A DNA stretch of 64,000 nt, taken from the NCBI RefSeq assembly GCF_028453695.1, contig NC_135777.1, positions 17,039,714 to 17,103,713 of the forward strand, given 5' to 3'. The stretch's first letter is position 1; each line of letters begins with the position of its first letter. This document shows, in pieces, positions 27,201 to 36,599 of the stretch. Source of the DNA: Augochlora pura (lineage: Eukaryota > Arthropoda > Insecta > Hymenoptera > Halictidae). A program made the translations under genes and the position numbers. The notes under the pieces were generated by a model, which searched no databases, was not told the DNA's origin, and saw only the letters and a list, made by a program, of their open reading frames with translations.

Positions 27201-27590
27201 ATAAATTACACATAATAGAAAGACGTTCTTCGAAGTGTCTCCTAAGGTAAACACAGTTTCGTATTCGACCCAGTCATTCTTGTCAAAAGTACATAAACTA
27301 TTATTTCAGTAAAATAATCAGGCGCTATTATTTCAGTAAATATTTCGGGATTACGAGATGCAACTAAAATTTGAAGCATCGGGAAGATGGCGAGTTAGTA
27401 AAGGATTAAACGAATTTCTGAATGATTACGTTAACGTGAATTAACGCGTAGCTCGTTGAAAATTCCGCGGTCGTTGCGGCTGCCTATAATTCGGTAAAGA
27501 GTTAACGATCTTAGGATATTTCAATTGTACAGAAAACGGACACCGTCGGCTCACGTCGATGAAATTGTTTAACCACCGAGCTCTCCAGAA
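24251..27590. other. AT-rich intronic stretch
   Basis: It contains a GC-richer patch at 24540-24900 with a palindromic TAATCCGGATTA, and one at 25650-25900 (CGCG-rich). TTAACCCTTTCTCCGACTC at 24755 may be another degenerate piggyBac-type end but is too short to classify. No gene is seen. Confidence 0.5.
24657..24668. promoter_or_regulatory. Everted TAATCC/GGATTA palindrome
   Basis: TAATCCGGATTA is a perfect 12-bp palindrome made of two K50-homeodomain-type half-sites. It is the first of a series of paired GGAT sites continuing to 47.4 kb. Binding is inferred from motif identity only. Confidence 0.35.
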
Positions 27591-27914
27591 CCTGAACAAT
27601 CCTTTATCCAGAGCGAAGGTTCCGGTTAGACAGTCGGCGATCGCGGTGAGTCGTCAGCCGAACGGGTCTGCCTAGAAGGATACAGCTTATCTCTCCGGGA
27701 ACCGAAAGAAGCGTTCGCGTCGGCGTCCGGTGTCGCAAAATGCACAAAGCAGCCAGGCCAAGAGCGGAACATGGGTAGCGCGGGAGATTCGAGCATCCGA
27801 GCATCAGATGAGCGGACGCGAGCGCGAGCGCGCGGGGAGGGAAGAGGTTAGGATTAGCTGAGTTGTGTGCGTTGGATTTCCGATTTAGACGGCGAGCGGC
27901 GCACACTCGACCAA

Positions 27915-27931
27915 TAATCCCGGATTAATCC
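27915..27931. promoter_or_regulatory. Three overlapping TAATCC/GGATTA sites
   Basis: TAATCCCGGATTAATCC contains an everted pair (1-nt spacer) merged with an inverted overlapping pair, GGATTAATCC. Three K50-type core sites in 17 bp are well above chance. They sit at the start of the CpG-rich block. Confidence 0.4.
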
Positions 27932-28346
27932 TAGTTTCGACTATGTGCGCGTCTACACGCGCGCCGGCGCGCACCGATTCACGGACGCGCTGCGTATCCT
28001 CTAACCAGCACACCCGCGAGAGACGCTCTCACGGAGTCCGGTCAAACCGAATGACTGAAGTGTGGGTGGCGCACACCTAGCCCGGAATCCGTGATGCAGC
28101 AGAGGATGCACCGACACATAGGTACGGGCTCACCCGAGCAGTCTGTATGCGCTCCGCGTAGGGGTGTACGCGTGCGAGTGTGTGTGTGGGTGTGTCAGCG
28201 CGTCAGGATAACGGGGGAAGAGAGAACCAGGCCGCGCGCGGCGCCAAAGGATTTGGCTACACGCACACAAAGCCAGGCGGTGCGCGCCCGAGCGCGGGCA
28301 TACATCGATGCAACGGCCAAAGATAATCCTCACGAATATAGAACCT

Positions 28347-28355
28347 GGATAATCC
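28347..28355. promoter_or_regulatory. GGATAATCC palindrome with nearby TAATCC
   Basis: A paired GGAT site with a 1-nt spacer, CCTGGATAATCCCC in context. A further TAATCC lies at 28324-28329. It belongs to the same series as the sites at 27915, 30653 and 36399. Confidence 0.3.
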
Positions 28356-28392
28356 CCGTGTAGGGTGGTATATATGTTTGCTGGTCGCGGCA

Positions 28393-28420
28393 GAGGCGAG
28401 GCGAGGCGAGGCGAAGCGAG
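28393..28420. repeat. (GAGGC)n pentamer repeat
   Basis: About five tandem GAGGC/GCGAG units occur inside the CpG-rich block. Confidence 0.8.
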
Positions 28421-28692
28421 CCGGCGCGTATGCGTGCACACGTACCACCGTACACACTTATCACGAACGCGGATGATGGTCCGCAGAAAAGGGTGGCGCA
28501 GAGCAACCGATGGTGGGGGTGGATCAAGGGTGATCGCCGGGAGGGGAGAGGACTATGGCAGAGCACACAAGGTTTAGAGGCTAAGCGGCTCATCCCCCAG
28601 GAAGCTTTACATCCCGTTCTGATACGACGGGAATTCTACGAACGATTCGAAAGATATATCCTCTTTGTGTCTGTTGGGGTCGAGGTATACGT

Positions 28693-28695
<3 letters not shown>

Positions 28696-28726
<31 letters not shown>
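28696..28726. repeat. (TC)15 microsatellite
   Basis: A pure TC run is followed by an alternating TGTG/CGCG stretch to about 28765. Confidence 0.9.
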
Positions 28727-28729
<3 letters not shown>

Positions 28730-28864
28730 CCTGTGTGCTCGTGTGCGCGCGCGTCCGCGGCCCCTGCTGCCGTTGCTGTGCTCGCAAGCTACCCTGGCAC
28801 ATCGGTTTCAATGGAAATATTGGACGGCGCGAAAGAGACGCGGAATCGTCGCCGCTCATCGCAG

Positions 28865-28886
28865 CCCCCCCCCCCCCCCCCCCCCC
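28865..28886. repeat. C22 homopolymer
   Basis: Twenty-two consecutive cytosines could form an i-motif, or a G-quadruplex on the minus strand. The true length is uncertain because homopolymers are error-prone in sequencing. Confidence 0.85.
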
Positions 28887-28902
28887 TTCTGGACCGAGTG
28901 CG

Positions 28903-29013
28903 ATGGTTTTGAGGATTCTGTTTGTTTGCTCGACGCTGGCCGTGGTTGCGGGTTTCTCCGATACCTGTCGAAAAGCGGACCTTCCGAAAGTGGACGTCGG
29001 TCGTCTTCGATGA
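28903..29013 (+). CDS. Small ORF with signal-peptide-like N-terminus (doubtful)
   Basis: The 36-codon frame starts MVLRILFVCSTLAVVAGF. That is a basic residue, then a hydrophobic core of about 13 residues and a small-residue boundary, as in a secretory signal peptide, followed by a short polar tail. The context has G at -3 and +4. It lies just after C22 in a CpG-rich block, and the frame continues upstream only through poly-Pro from the C run. The tail has a single Cys and one dibasic pair (RK), so it is not a clear neuropeptide or toxin. It could also be the start of an exon-spanning gene or pure chance. Confidence 0.15.
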   Translation: MVLRILFVCSTLAVVAGFSDTCRKADLPKVDVGRLR

Positions 29014-30652
29014 TAAGAGTCGGCGGGAGAGAGCCGTCCACTTGGCGGGGAAGATCAATTCAGGGGCTTTAGTTAGGGGAGCTTTGACTCCAGTCTGTTT
29101 GATGCATGCTACGAGCCCAAGGAAGTTGAACGCGATCGGTTTTTCTGTGGATCTATGGAATATGTCTTCGCGGCTTTGTTAGCCTTTTCCGTGTAGTCTC
29201 GTTCGGCTGTTTCGCGATTCGGCTGGAGCTGTCGCGGCTCCGACTTGAACGACGAGCTTGAGGAAGTGAAGGAGGGCATGGAAGTTTGTTATCTGTTTGT
29301 TATCTGTATCTATAAATTTGGAGGACGTGTTACAGAGATGGTTAACATGCTTCAATGCTTCTAGTGCCAATGAATGAGCACGTTGGTTTTTATCAAGTCG
29401 CGTAGGTCTGGTACAGAGTCGTTCGCATTGCTTCATCTCGAAGGATTAATCAAGACGTTTTTCTTAAATTGCAAAGACCTGTCACAGATCAGTTTAAAAT
29501 GTTTCGACTATTCTTTTCGCATTTGCGAAAATAAAGATCAAAGCTTGATGTTTTTAAATTGCAGAGATAGAGCACGTTCAATCATGAATGGATGTGTTAA
29601 TAATATTTTTAGGTATAGCACAATGTCGAAGGGGGTGAAGTCTTTAAATTAAGCGTACTAATAGGATGTTTACAAATCCCGTCTGGTCTGTCCATTTGCA
29701 GGTACTATAAGCAGTGCGGTGTAGACTCTACATTATGTAGAATGCATCATTTGTGGTACAGTTAATTAGTGTAACAATGCGTTTTAAATATATATATCAT
29801 TTTGCCAATGATTTTTTGGGAAATATGTTTTTCCAATCTTTCGTTAAGTATCAAGGCAATTGGTGGTTTCAACATTTAAATATTGCTATTACGTAATCAT
29901 TTTTCAGGAATACTCAGATCAAATTTTGTTATCTACCTTTTCCCAGAATTATTCTTTAGTATAACACGCACATAATGCTGCAAACAGCTGCAGACCATTT
30001 TTAAAATTTATTGTGCTCCGTATTTTATTAATATTGTTCTTGTTACATAACTTGTCCTTGTCAAATTTATTTTATCGACGACGATCATTTCCATTCACGA
30101 TGTTACAAATGAAAACGATAAAAATAGTTTATCAATGAACCGTAGCACTTCGTGCAATTATATTTCTAAAATACAAAAAAGGCACGTATATTAACAAACA
30201 TTCGCGACATTTCCGCTATAATTCACAAGTAACGAATATTCCATTTGATGAATGGAATTTGCATCTCGTCCTAATATAATCAAATGATTCATCAAATATG
30301 AGATTCGCGAGATGTTTATTACTTTTCAGCTTGAAATCCGTCGTCGATCTATCGAATTATTTAAAGTGAAACTAAATTCAGTTATAGTTGATGCATCGAT
30401 ATTAAGGATACCGTTGAGTAAGATACTCGAGGAACGTTAGCCGGTAAAATGGAATTTCGAGTAATTAATCGGTGCTCCTTGGTAGCAAAACTAAAATATT
30501 TATGAAAGCCCGTTAGTTTTCGGGCGAACTTTCCCTCGGCGCGCCGTTTCCCGCAGTCCCATATGGATTTTATCACCGACGATTCTCTCTTCTCGCGGAA
30601 GAAAAATACGAGGACGCATTCGCGAAGGCCCGCCACCCCGTGACCATAATCT

Positions 30653-30723
30653 TAATCCAGGATTAAATGATCCGGGGTTTGTATAATCCAGCCGTTTTGT
30701 CCCTGAAACGAATCTCGGGATTA
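30653..30723. promoter_or_regulatory. Cluster of four TAATCC/GGATTA sites
   Basis: Sites lie at 30653, 30660, 30684 and 30718. The first two form a perfect everted palindrome, TAATCCAGGATTA, and the second also pairs with ATCC at 30670-30673. Four 6-bp K50-type sites in 71 bp suggest a homeodomain-responsive element. This is inference from motif density. Confidence 0.45.
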
Positions 30724-31724
30724 GGGAGTCTAAAACCTCGTAGTCGTACTACGATGATAAATCCGTGGATCGTATGGATTTATTATCAGAATACGTAATC
30801 TTAAGCACATAGTAATAAACGTCACGTGAAAAGTTTACTGACCTTGATACATTTAAAGGCGCTGCGCTATTAAGAACGTTGCCTCGTGATTAATGATAAA
30901 GATGATCCGCGGGTTTCGGCTCTCGTCATTTGTTTATTCCAAAAATGAATTATGTTCAGGAGACTGCGCGTATCCCATAAATTGTTAGGCGATTCGGTGG
31001 ACAATTATGTAAGTCCATTGGCGAATACGATTCAACTGATAAAAAGTTATAATTAACTTGATAAATATTCGGATTATACTGTACTGAAAATGTTTAAGAA
31101 TTTACAAAACTGAATTGTAGCGTTTAAAAAAGTGCTTCTTTTACGCTTTATACTGAAATCGTAGACGACATGAAACAAATTTTGTATGTATAGCATGACA
31201 ACGTAAATGGAACAAAGTTTTATTGATAATTTTAAAAGTTATTTGAAGGTCACTCGCGTTGTTTACAGTGTGTGTTCTAAATTGCCCCGTCCAGCCACTG
31301 AACCCTGCAATATCCTGTTTGAAAACGGGGAACAAACATTTGTTTTACCATATTTACATCATTATCATTGACCGCTTTCAGGTTACGCTAAAGTACCATT
31401 TTAAATTCGTGCATTTTCGATCTCTCATTAGATGAAAACAAAACATGACATATCATTTGAAAATCGCGAGTTAACCTTCAATTGACCTCGAAAATTATAA
31501 AACGACGATCTCTCCATCATTCACCATTTCGTAGTAATTTACAACGGTAAATATTTAGAGTCTCTATTATTAACTAAATTATTATTTCTTAAAAGAATTT
31601 TAAAATATCGACGTACCATTTTCAACTTAAGAATCTATATGCATAAAATAGTATTTTATCAACGTATTTGTTAGGAAAGTATAGTTCAAAATAAAAAAAA
31701 ATATAAAACAGCTAAATCAGCTAC

Positions 31725-31800
31725 AGCTTTTTTTAAGGTAAATCAAAGATAGCTTTTTTTAAGGTAAATCAAAGATAACTTTTTTTAAGGTAAATCAAAG
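31725..31800. repeat. 26-bp tandem repeat, three copies
   Basis: The unit AGCTTTTTTTAAGGTAAATC plus AAAGAT is perfect at 31725-31750 and 31751-31776. It recurs at 31777-31800 with one substitution and a degraded end. GGTAAAT in each unit resembles a splice donor, but no exon context exists. Confidence 0.9.
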
Positions 31801-31830
31801 GCAGATAGCCCCACGCTATTCCGTTTTCAG

Positions 31831-33030
31831 TTAATTTACGATAGACCAAGAGGTTCGTGTAACCTTCTCAAGACCACCCCAGTCAACGGACGTAGCCCAG
31901 ATGCCTGGAAACTCGAAGTTGGGCAGGTACTCGCTATGTCGCATACATTGACACGTGTTTGGAAAGTCAGGAATTTTTCAGCATGGTAAACGACCCGACG
32001 TCGCAGCGCTATCTCGAGGAACAAAGATAGTTCTCATGGCGAATCTTTCCACGGAGTGGGGAAGGCAAAGGGAGCCTTCCGGCGAGAGGACCGCGTCGAA
32101 TCGCACTTACCCGAGAATCGTCAGCGGAGAAGTTCCGCTTCGCTCAAAATTGTTAACAAGCTCGCCATAGATTATTTCCATAAAAACTCGCGGGGTAATT
32201 ATCGCGACGGAATCCTGAAGGGCGACACAGACCCACCAGCGGGCATCGCGGAAGCTCGCTTGCTCCTGTCGCCGGCGGTAAGCTCGACAAATTGTCACGA
32301 CGAGTTTCTCGTCTCAGGGTAACAGAACGGCGCCGAGGGATCCGGCCACGTGGAGGTCCTCCTTGGCGTTGGCGTACACCCACATCGACGCCCGCGTTCA
32401 CATTCACGGCTCGCCTTCGCAGGAGGCGTCCTTAGTCCCATTAGCCTGTTGCATCCGGCGTGGAAAAAAGGAGAACAAACGACCGGGGATATTCGGGTTC
32501 TCTTTTTTCTTTTTTACGAGCGACAGCACAGAACCACCTGGGAAACGCCGGGGACCCACGGGATGCCTACGACCGCCGATGGATTTCACAGAGATTGAGG
32601 TAATCTCCGATTCGAGAATTGGGATAAAGAGCGGACACAGGCATCAGGCTCGCAGGAGCGGCGAAAGTGGAAAGGTGCCCCGGTTCCGCGATTCGCGACA
32701 TCGCGAGATATGAGGGCCTGATCCACGCGGATTTCCAGACTTCCAGGTGTACCGTGCCGCGCGTCGCCTTGGAACGCGCGCGGGTCTGTAGGTACGCGTC
32801 CTGCGGTCCTTGTTCTGGGATCCTAATGCCGAAGGGTTACTCTATACCTTTTTTACCTACCCACCCTGTCCAACTTCCTCGCGGCTACATCGATCTCCTT
32901 TGTCTGGCTTTCAAGACGTTGAAGATGATTATGTTTGGCAGACTTCGCTCGACCTTTATGTGAATTATCATTTTTGTTATTTTACGAAAACTGGATCGCT
33001 GATGACGCGAACTAGAGCTTGATGTGAGAG
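31831..33030. other. CpG-rich intronic block
   Basis: This is GC-rich sequence with several overlapping open frames on both strands (31955-32170, 32056-32322, 32153-32407, 32363-32713). None has coding character or splice support. It contains isolated GGATCC and GGATAA words. It is a possible regulatory block. Confidence 0.35.
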
Positions 33031-33063
33031 ACGATTGCTATCAGGTCTCGTTTATTTACATGT

Positions 33064-33103
33064 TTTTTATTTTATGTATATGCTTTTTATTGTATTTATA
33101 TGC
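33064..33103. repeat. 20-bp tandem duplication
   Basis: Units TTTTTATTTTATGTATATGC and TTTTTATTGTATTTATATGC are adjacent, with three differences. They lie just upstream of the degenerate minisatellite at 33163. Confidence 0.7.
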
Positions 33104-33162
33104 TTGTAAGTTACAGAAGTTATTAGATTATAGATGACAATTGTGATCTTCTTTCTTCTTTA

Positions 33163-33440
33163 TTAGTGCTGATATATGTTACATGTTAATTTATTGTTAC
33201 AATTTTTAAGTTCTCAATCAATGGTGATAAATGTGAGATGTTAGTTTATACTTCGCCTTTTTCATCAGTACTGACTCATTTTATAATTTTAATTCTCCTT
33301 CTCCTCTGTTAGCGCTGGTATATAGCATAAGTTAGTTTATAATTGTAATCCTTTTTCTTATTTATCAGTGCTGAGAAATGTAATATATAGTTTTTAACTA
33401 CAACTCTTTTCCTTCTCCATTAGTACAAATTAATGTTATG
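33163..33440. repeat. Old degenerate minisatellite, about 45-56 bp units
   Basis: Six divergent units start near 33163, 33218, 33264, 33308, 33364 and 33419. Each opens with a (T)TAGTGCTGA-like word (TTAGTGCTGATATATG, ATCAGTACTGACTC, TTAGCGCTGGTATATAG, ATCAGTGCTGAGAAATG). A TTAGTTTATAATT-like middle and a TCTCCTTCTCC-like pyrimidine end follow. The unit spacing drifts, indicating age. Confidence 0.65.
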
Positions 33441-34140
33441 CATTAGTTCAAATAAACATTAATATTATAAATATTTGTATAATATAATGTTATTGATATA
33501 ATTAATGTTTTATTTAATAATTACAATGAAGAAAGTGAAAGCTTTGTAACATACTTATTGTTAACAGCTTTGTTATTATATAACAGCTTTATCACATTAA
33601 TTTAAACAGATCTTTCGACACTAGACTTTACAGAAAATATCACGGATAATATACGATTTAATTCTTTGCATAAAATTCCATAGCTTATTTTTTACTCTTA
33701 ATTTATTCTGGACATCTTTATCGAGATTTAAATATTAAAAAAATATAAATAATAATCTTTGTTCAGTGAGTGCAATACTGTGATTATAAATATTGACCGT
33801 TCGGAAAATTCTCTCATTCTTTCACAAAAAGACGACAGGCGATCTTTAAATGTTTCGAGTGATGAAAACCTTTTGGCATTTGTCTAGTAGCTTTAAAATT
33901 TTAAGCTAACAAAACTCCTACTTTTCATTGACTTAACATCGAATCACGTGCTTTTACAACACATTTTGATTGCACGTTCATTACAACATTTTGTCAAACT
34001 ACGAAACAATTTTCCAAACGACTTACATAAAAAAACATATAAATGATCAGTAACACGAAAGTGTATTCTCTTTTAGCATTGTTTCGTTTCGAATGTTCGA
34101 TGATCGTGTTTACATGATCACAGGCATCATTGGTGTAATT
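33441..34140. other. AT-rich intronic stretch
   Basis: Nothing distinctive is seen: AT-rich, no ORF of interest, no repeat beyond simple AT runs. Confidence 0.6.
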
Positions 34141-34620
34141 GACGACGACGCACACGCCCGTATCCCGTGCGCATCGGTGCTATCAGTATCGATCAATGCT
34201 TCATAATTCGTAGACCTACTAGACGTCCCTCGTATTAGGCGCGCATACTTCGCCAGGAAGCGTGCCCTGTCCCTGCCTCTTCCTTTCGCGGCACGCGCCC
34301 CACGGGGCCGGTGCCGGGCAAGGAGAGGAGGCCGCCGCGCGGATCCTGCGTAATCGAAAAATATGTAAATGAGGTCCTTTGTCCGATACCCGTCGCCTTA
34401 TTTTTGCGGACGGGGCAGCAGGAGGCGCGGACAGGTCGGACCGACTCCTGGATTCTAGAAATGGCTCGTGACCCAAATAAGGGCTTTTGTAGTACCCAAG
34501 TGACCAGGATCGCAGGACCGCAGGACGTCTTGTCCTTACGCACGTGCTCCAGGCCACGCACCCTATAAATTCTTGCCATTTCTCCCCTCGCCCTCGGACT
34601 TTCCATCTCCACCCGACTCG
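34141..34620. other. CpG-rich block with AGGATC/AGGACC words
   Basis: GC-rich DNA with repeated AGGAC and AGGATC words, for example around 34505-34535. Antisense frames at 34219-34755 and 34235-34633 overlap each other and are compositional. It belongs to the same style of block as 38.1 and 40.1 kb. Confidence 0.3.
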
Positions 34621-34676
34621 TTCCTTCTTCCACAGCTTTATCTCCATCTTGAATTCTGTCGGATCCGAATCGTGAA

Positions 34677-34762
34677 TCAACCCTTTGCGGTCGAGCGGCG
34701 GTTTTAAGGCGTTATTAAAAATTATCATGCCTCGTTTCGAAATAATTTTTATCAAACTTACT
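34677..34762. mobile_element. piggyBac-type MITE remnant (copy 2)
   Basis: It starts TCAACCCTTTGCGGTCGAG, followed by GCGGCG (34695-34700), a 9-nt loop and a decayed partner CGTTAT (34710-34715) that can pair only through G-U wobbles. It then has AAATAATTTTTAT as in the other copies. It abuts the TACAGGGTG-type remnant. Confidence 0.5.
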
Positions 34763-34789
34763 TGTGTTTAGAAAATTGTCAAGAGCAAC

Positions 34790-34925
34790 AGTTATATTGC
34801 ACGGAAAAAGTTTACGTTGCATTATACTTTCTTCTACAGCAAATGACTTTTGTTGAAACATTTCTTCACTTTAATAGTTTCTAAGATATTTTGGGATTTT
34901 AGATAAAATGGGGACACCCTGTATA
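34790..34925 (-). mobile_element. TACAGGGTGTCCCC-ended repeat remnant
   Basis: Read on the minus strand, it begins at TACAGGGTGTCCCCATTTTA and continues with words such as CTTAGAAACTATTAAAGTG and ATGTTTCAACAAAAGT. Ends reading TACAGGGTGTCCC mark a repeat family common in insect genomes. The element class is not assigned here because no transposase is present and the opposite end was not found. Confidence 0.45.
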
Positions 34926-35400
34926 ATAAACATATATTATTTATCATTTTATTTATTATTACATATATTATTTCTTTATTTTACGTAATATATATTACAT
35001 AATATATATATTTGTCCTGCGACCTAATTCTTTTTCTTAACTTAATAATCATAAACAAATTACACCAATTAAAGAATAAATATTTCGTTTCGTTATTTAA
35101 AATTTCCGAGAGAATTGCAAATCTGTCGATTTTGATTAAAAGACTTTTTTTCAAGTATAAAAATTGCAACGTAATTTGAATCTTATTCATAAAGGTTTGA
35201 ACGCTTCGCAACTTGTGTAGAATTCGATGCTGTTTGGTATTATGGCTATTGTAATGTCTTCTCCGGGAATGAACGGCGAAGTGATCAAGAGCGAGCGTTG
35301 TAAATTACTGAATGAATGGGGCAGATGTCTGCAGAGTGTTCGGACTTCGTGGATAGCTTCGAGTGACCTTAGTTTTACTGTTTTGGTTCTTCGAAGTTCT
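34926..35400. other. AT-rich intronic stretch
   Basis: No gene or repeat is evident. There is an AT palindromic run (ATATATTAC) near 34985-35010. Confidence 0.55.
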
Positions 35401-35439
35401 GCGTCGCCGAAAGTTACAGCGTGAGTGAGCGAGAGAACG

Positions 35440-35760
35440 AATCAGACGGAGAGCGTGAGTAAGAGTGAGAGAGCGCGTAGACAGGGTGTGCGTAAGAAAG
35501 AAAGAAAGAGAAAGAATGAAAGAACGAAAGAGACAGAGAAAGAAAGAAAGTAAAAAATAAAGAGACAGGGGAAGAAAGAAAGTAAGATAGAAAGAGACAG
35601 AGAAAGAAAGAAAGTAAGAAAGAAAGAGACAGAGAAAGAAAAAAGAAAGAGAGACAGAAAAAGAGACAAAGAACGAAAGAAAGAAAGAGAGACAGAAGAG
35701 GAAAGAAAGGAAAGAGAGTGGTAAGGAAATTCAAGGAAGGAAAAGGAGTAAAGAAGAAGA
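35440..35760. repeat. 320-bp polypurine tract with 32-bp minisatellite
   Basis: The + strand is almost entirely purine. Within it, units starting GAGACAG recur at exactly 32-bp spacing at 35530, 35562, 35594 and 35626, then irregularly at 35651 and 35663. The unit reads GAGACAGAGAAAGAAAGAAA followed by a GTAA-containing tail. Long mirror-like purine tracts can form triplex (H-) DNA. Antisense Ser/Leu/Phe frames here are artefacts of the repeat. Confidence 0.85.
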
Positions 35761-36398
35761 TTTATATGGTGAAAGATCTGAACGGAAAAATCATCGCATT
35801 CGAAGCTCACACCGTGAGTGAATCAAATCGTACATTGTTCTTGTTCAAGAGAAATAGTAGCATTGTGGAAACTCGTGCTTCTTGAACTTTTATTAATAAA
35901 CCTTATCAAACGACATTTAAGTTAAGTGTCATCCACTTCCCCGCAGTGACTCGTGTTATATCTTAAAATAATCTCTACACTATAGATAACAAATGGATAA
36001 AATTATCCATACCGGTCGATGACGTTCGATAGTATTTTTAACAAATTCATTAGATAGCAGTGAGCTGTCACAAAGCAAATTAATAATAATAGTAAATACT
36101 TAGTAATTATCCCTTACTTTCAGTGTAACTATTACTTTCGAAAGAATTTTCACGTATATTTTAATGAGAAGAATTAATATAAACAATTTGAACACACCGA
36201 TTCACAAGCTGGCTTACGAAGAAAACGGACGATTTCATATTATTTATTTAGCACCGAATCGCTTACGTCAATTCTTTCTGGAAGCGTCTCCTACGACTGA
36301 ACGATAAACTCTGATTTATTGCGCGTCCCTCCCAAAGAGAGAGACACGTAACCGTGCGTACTGATATTAAATTAATTACACTGTTTCTATCATACGTC

Positions 36399-36525
36399 TA
36401 ATCCTGCTCTAAATAATCTTCTGGATTACATAATCCCGTCATTTAAGACTTAGACTTACTAATCCTTGGAGCGCCTTTGGCAAGCAAAACGTTAAGATTG
36501 TATAATCTTGGGGATTATTTAATCC
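36399..36525. promoter_or_regulatory. Dense cluster of six TAATCC/GGATTA sites
   Basis: Sites start at 36399, 36423, 36431, 36460, 36512 and 36520. Four of them form two perfect inverted palindromes, GGATTACATAATCC and GGATTATTTAATCC, each with 6-bp arms and a 2-nt spacer. A 6-mer counted on both strands is expected about once per 2 kb, so six in 127 bp is a strong departure. K50 homeodomains (Otx, Ptx, Goosecoid) bind this core. A cis-regulatory element is the simplest reading. Confidence 0.5.
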
Positions 36526-36599
36526 TGGTTTAACGAAAGGACGCCCGGAGCTATTACGTGAACACGCTTTTCTCATATTTCTTGCAGAGGCGACTAACG

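Larger units (their letters stand above)
27600..29060. other. CpG-rich block, candidate alternative promoter or enhancer
   Basis: This is about 1.4 kb of strongly CpG-rich DNA in an AT-rich intron, with TG/CG alternating tracts, a GAGGC pentamer repeat, (TC)15 and C22. Overlapping frames on both strands are compositional. Such an island 6.5 kb downstream of exon 2 could be an internal promoter or an enhancer hub. No exon-intron boundary was convincingly identified. Confidence 0.35.
29061..31830. other. Intronic stretch, AT-rich with a GC-richer centre
   Basis: No gene is seen. 30400-30740 is GC-richer and carries the K50-type cluster at 30653. The rest is AT-rich with random frames. Confidence 0.5.

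Noticed and set aside
35414..35810. Antisense frames of 106 and 122 codons rich in Ser, Leu and Phe
   Set aside because: Pure translation of the GAAAGA polypurine minisatellite.
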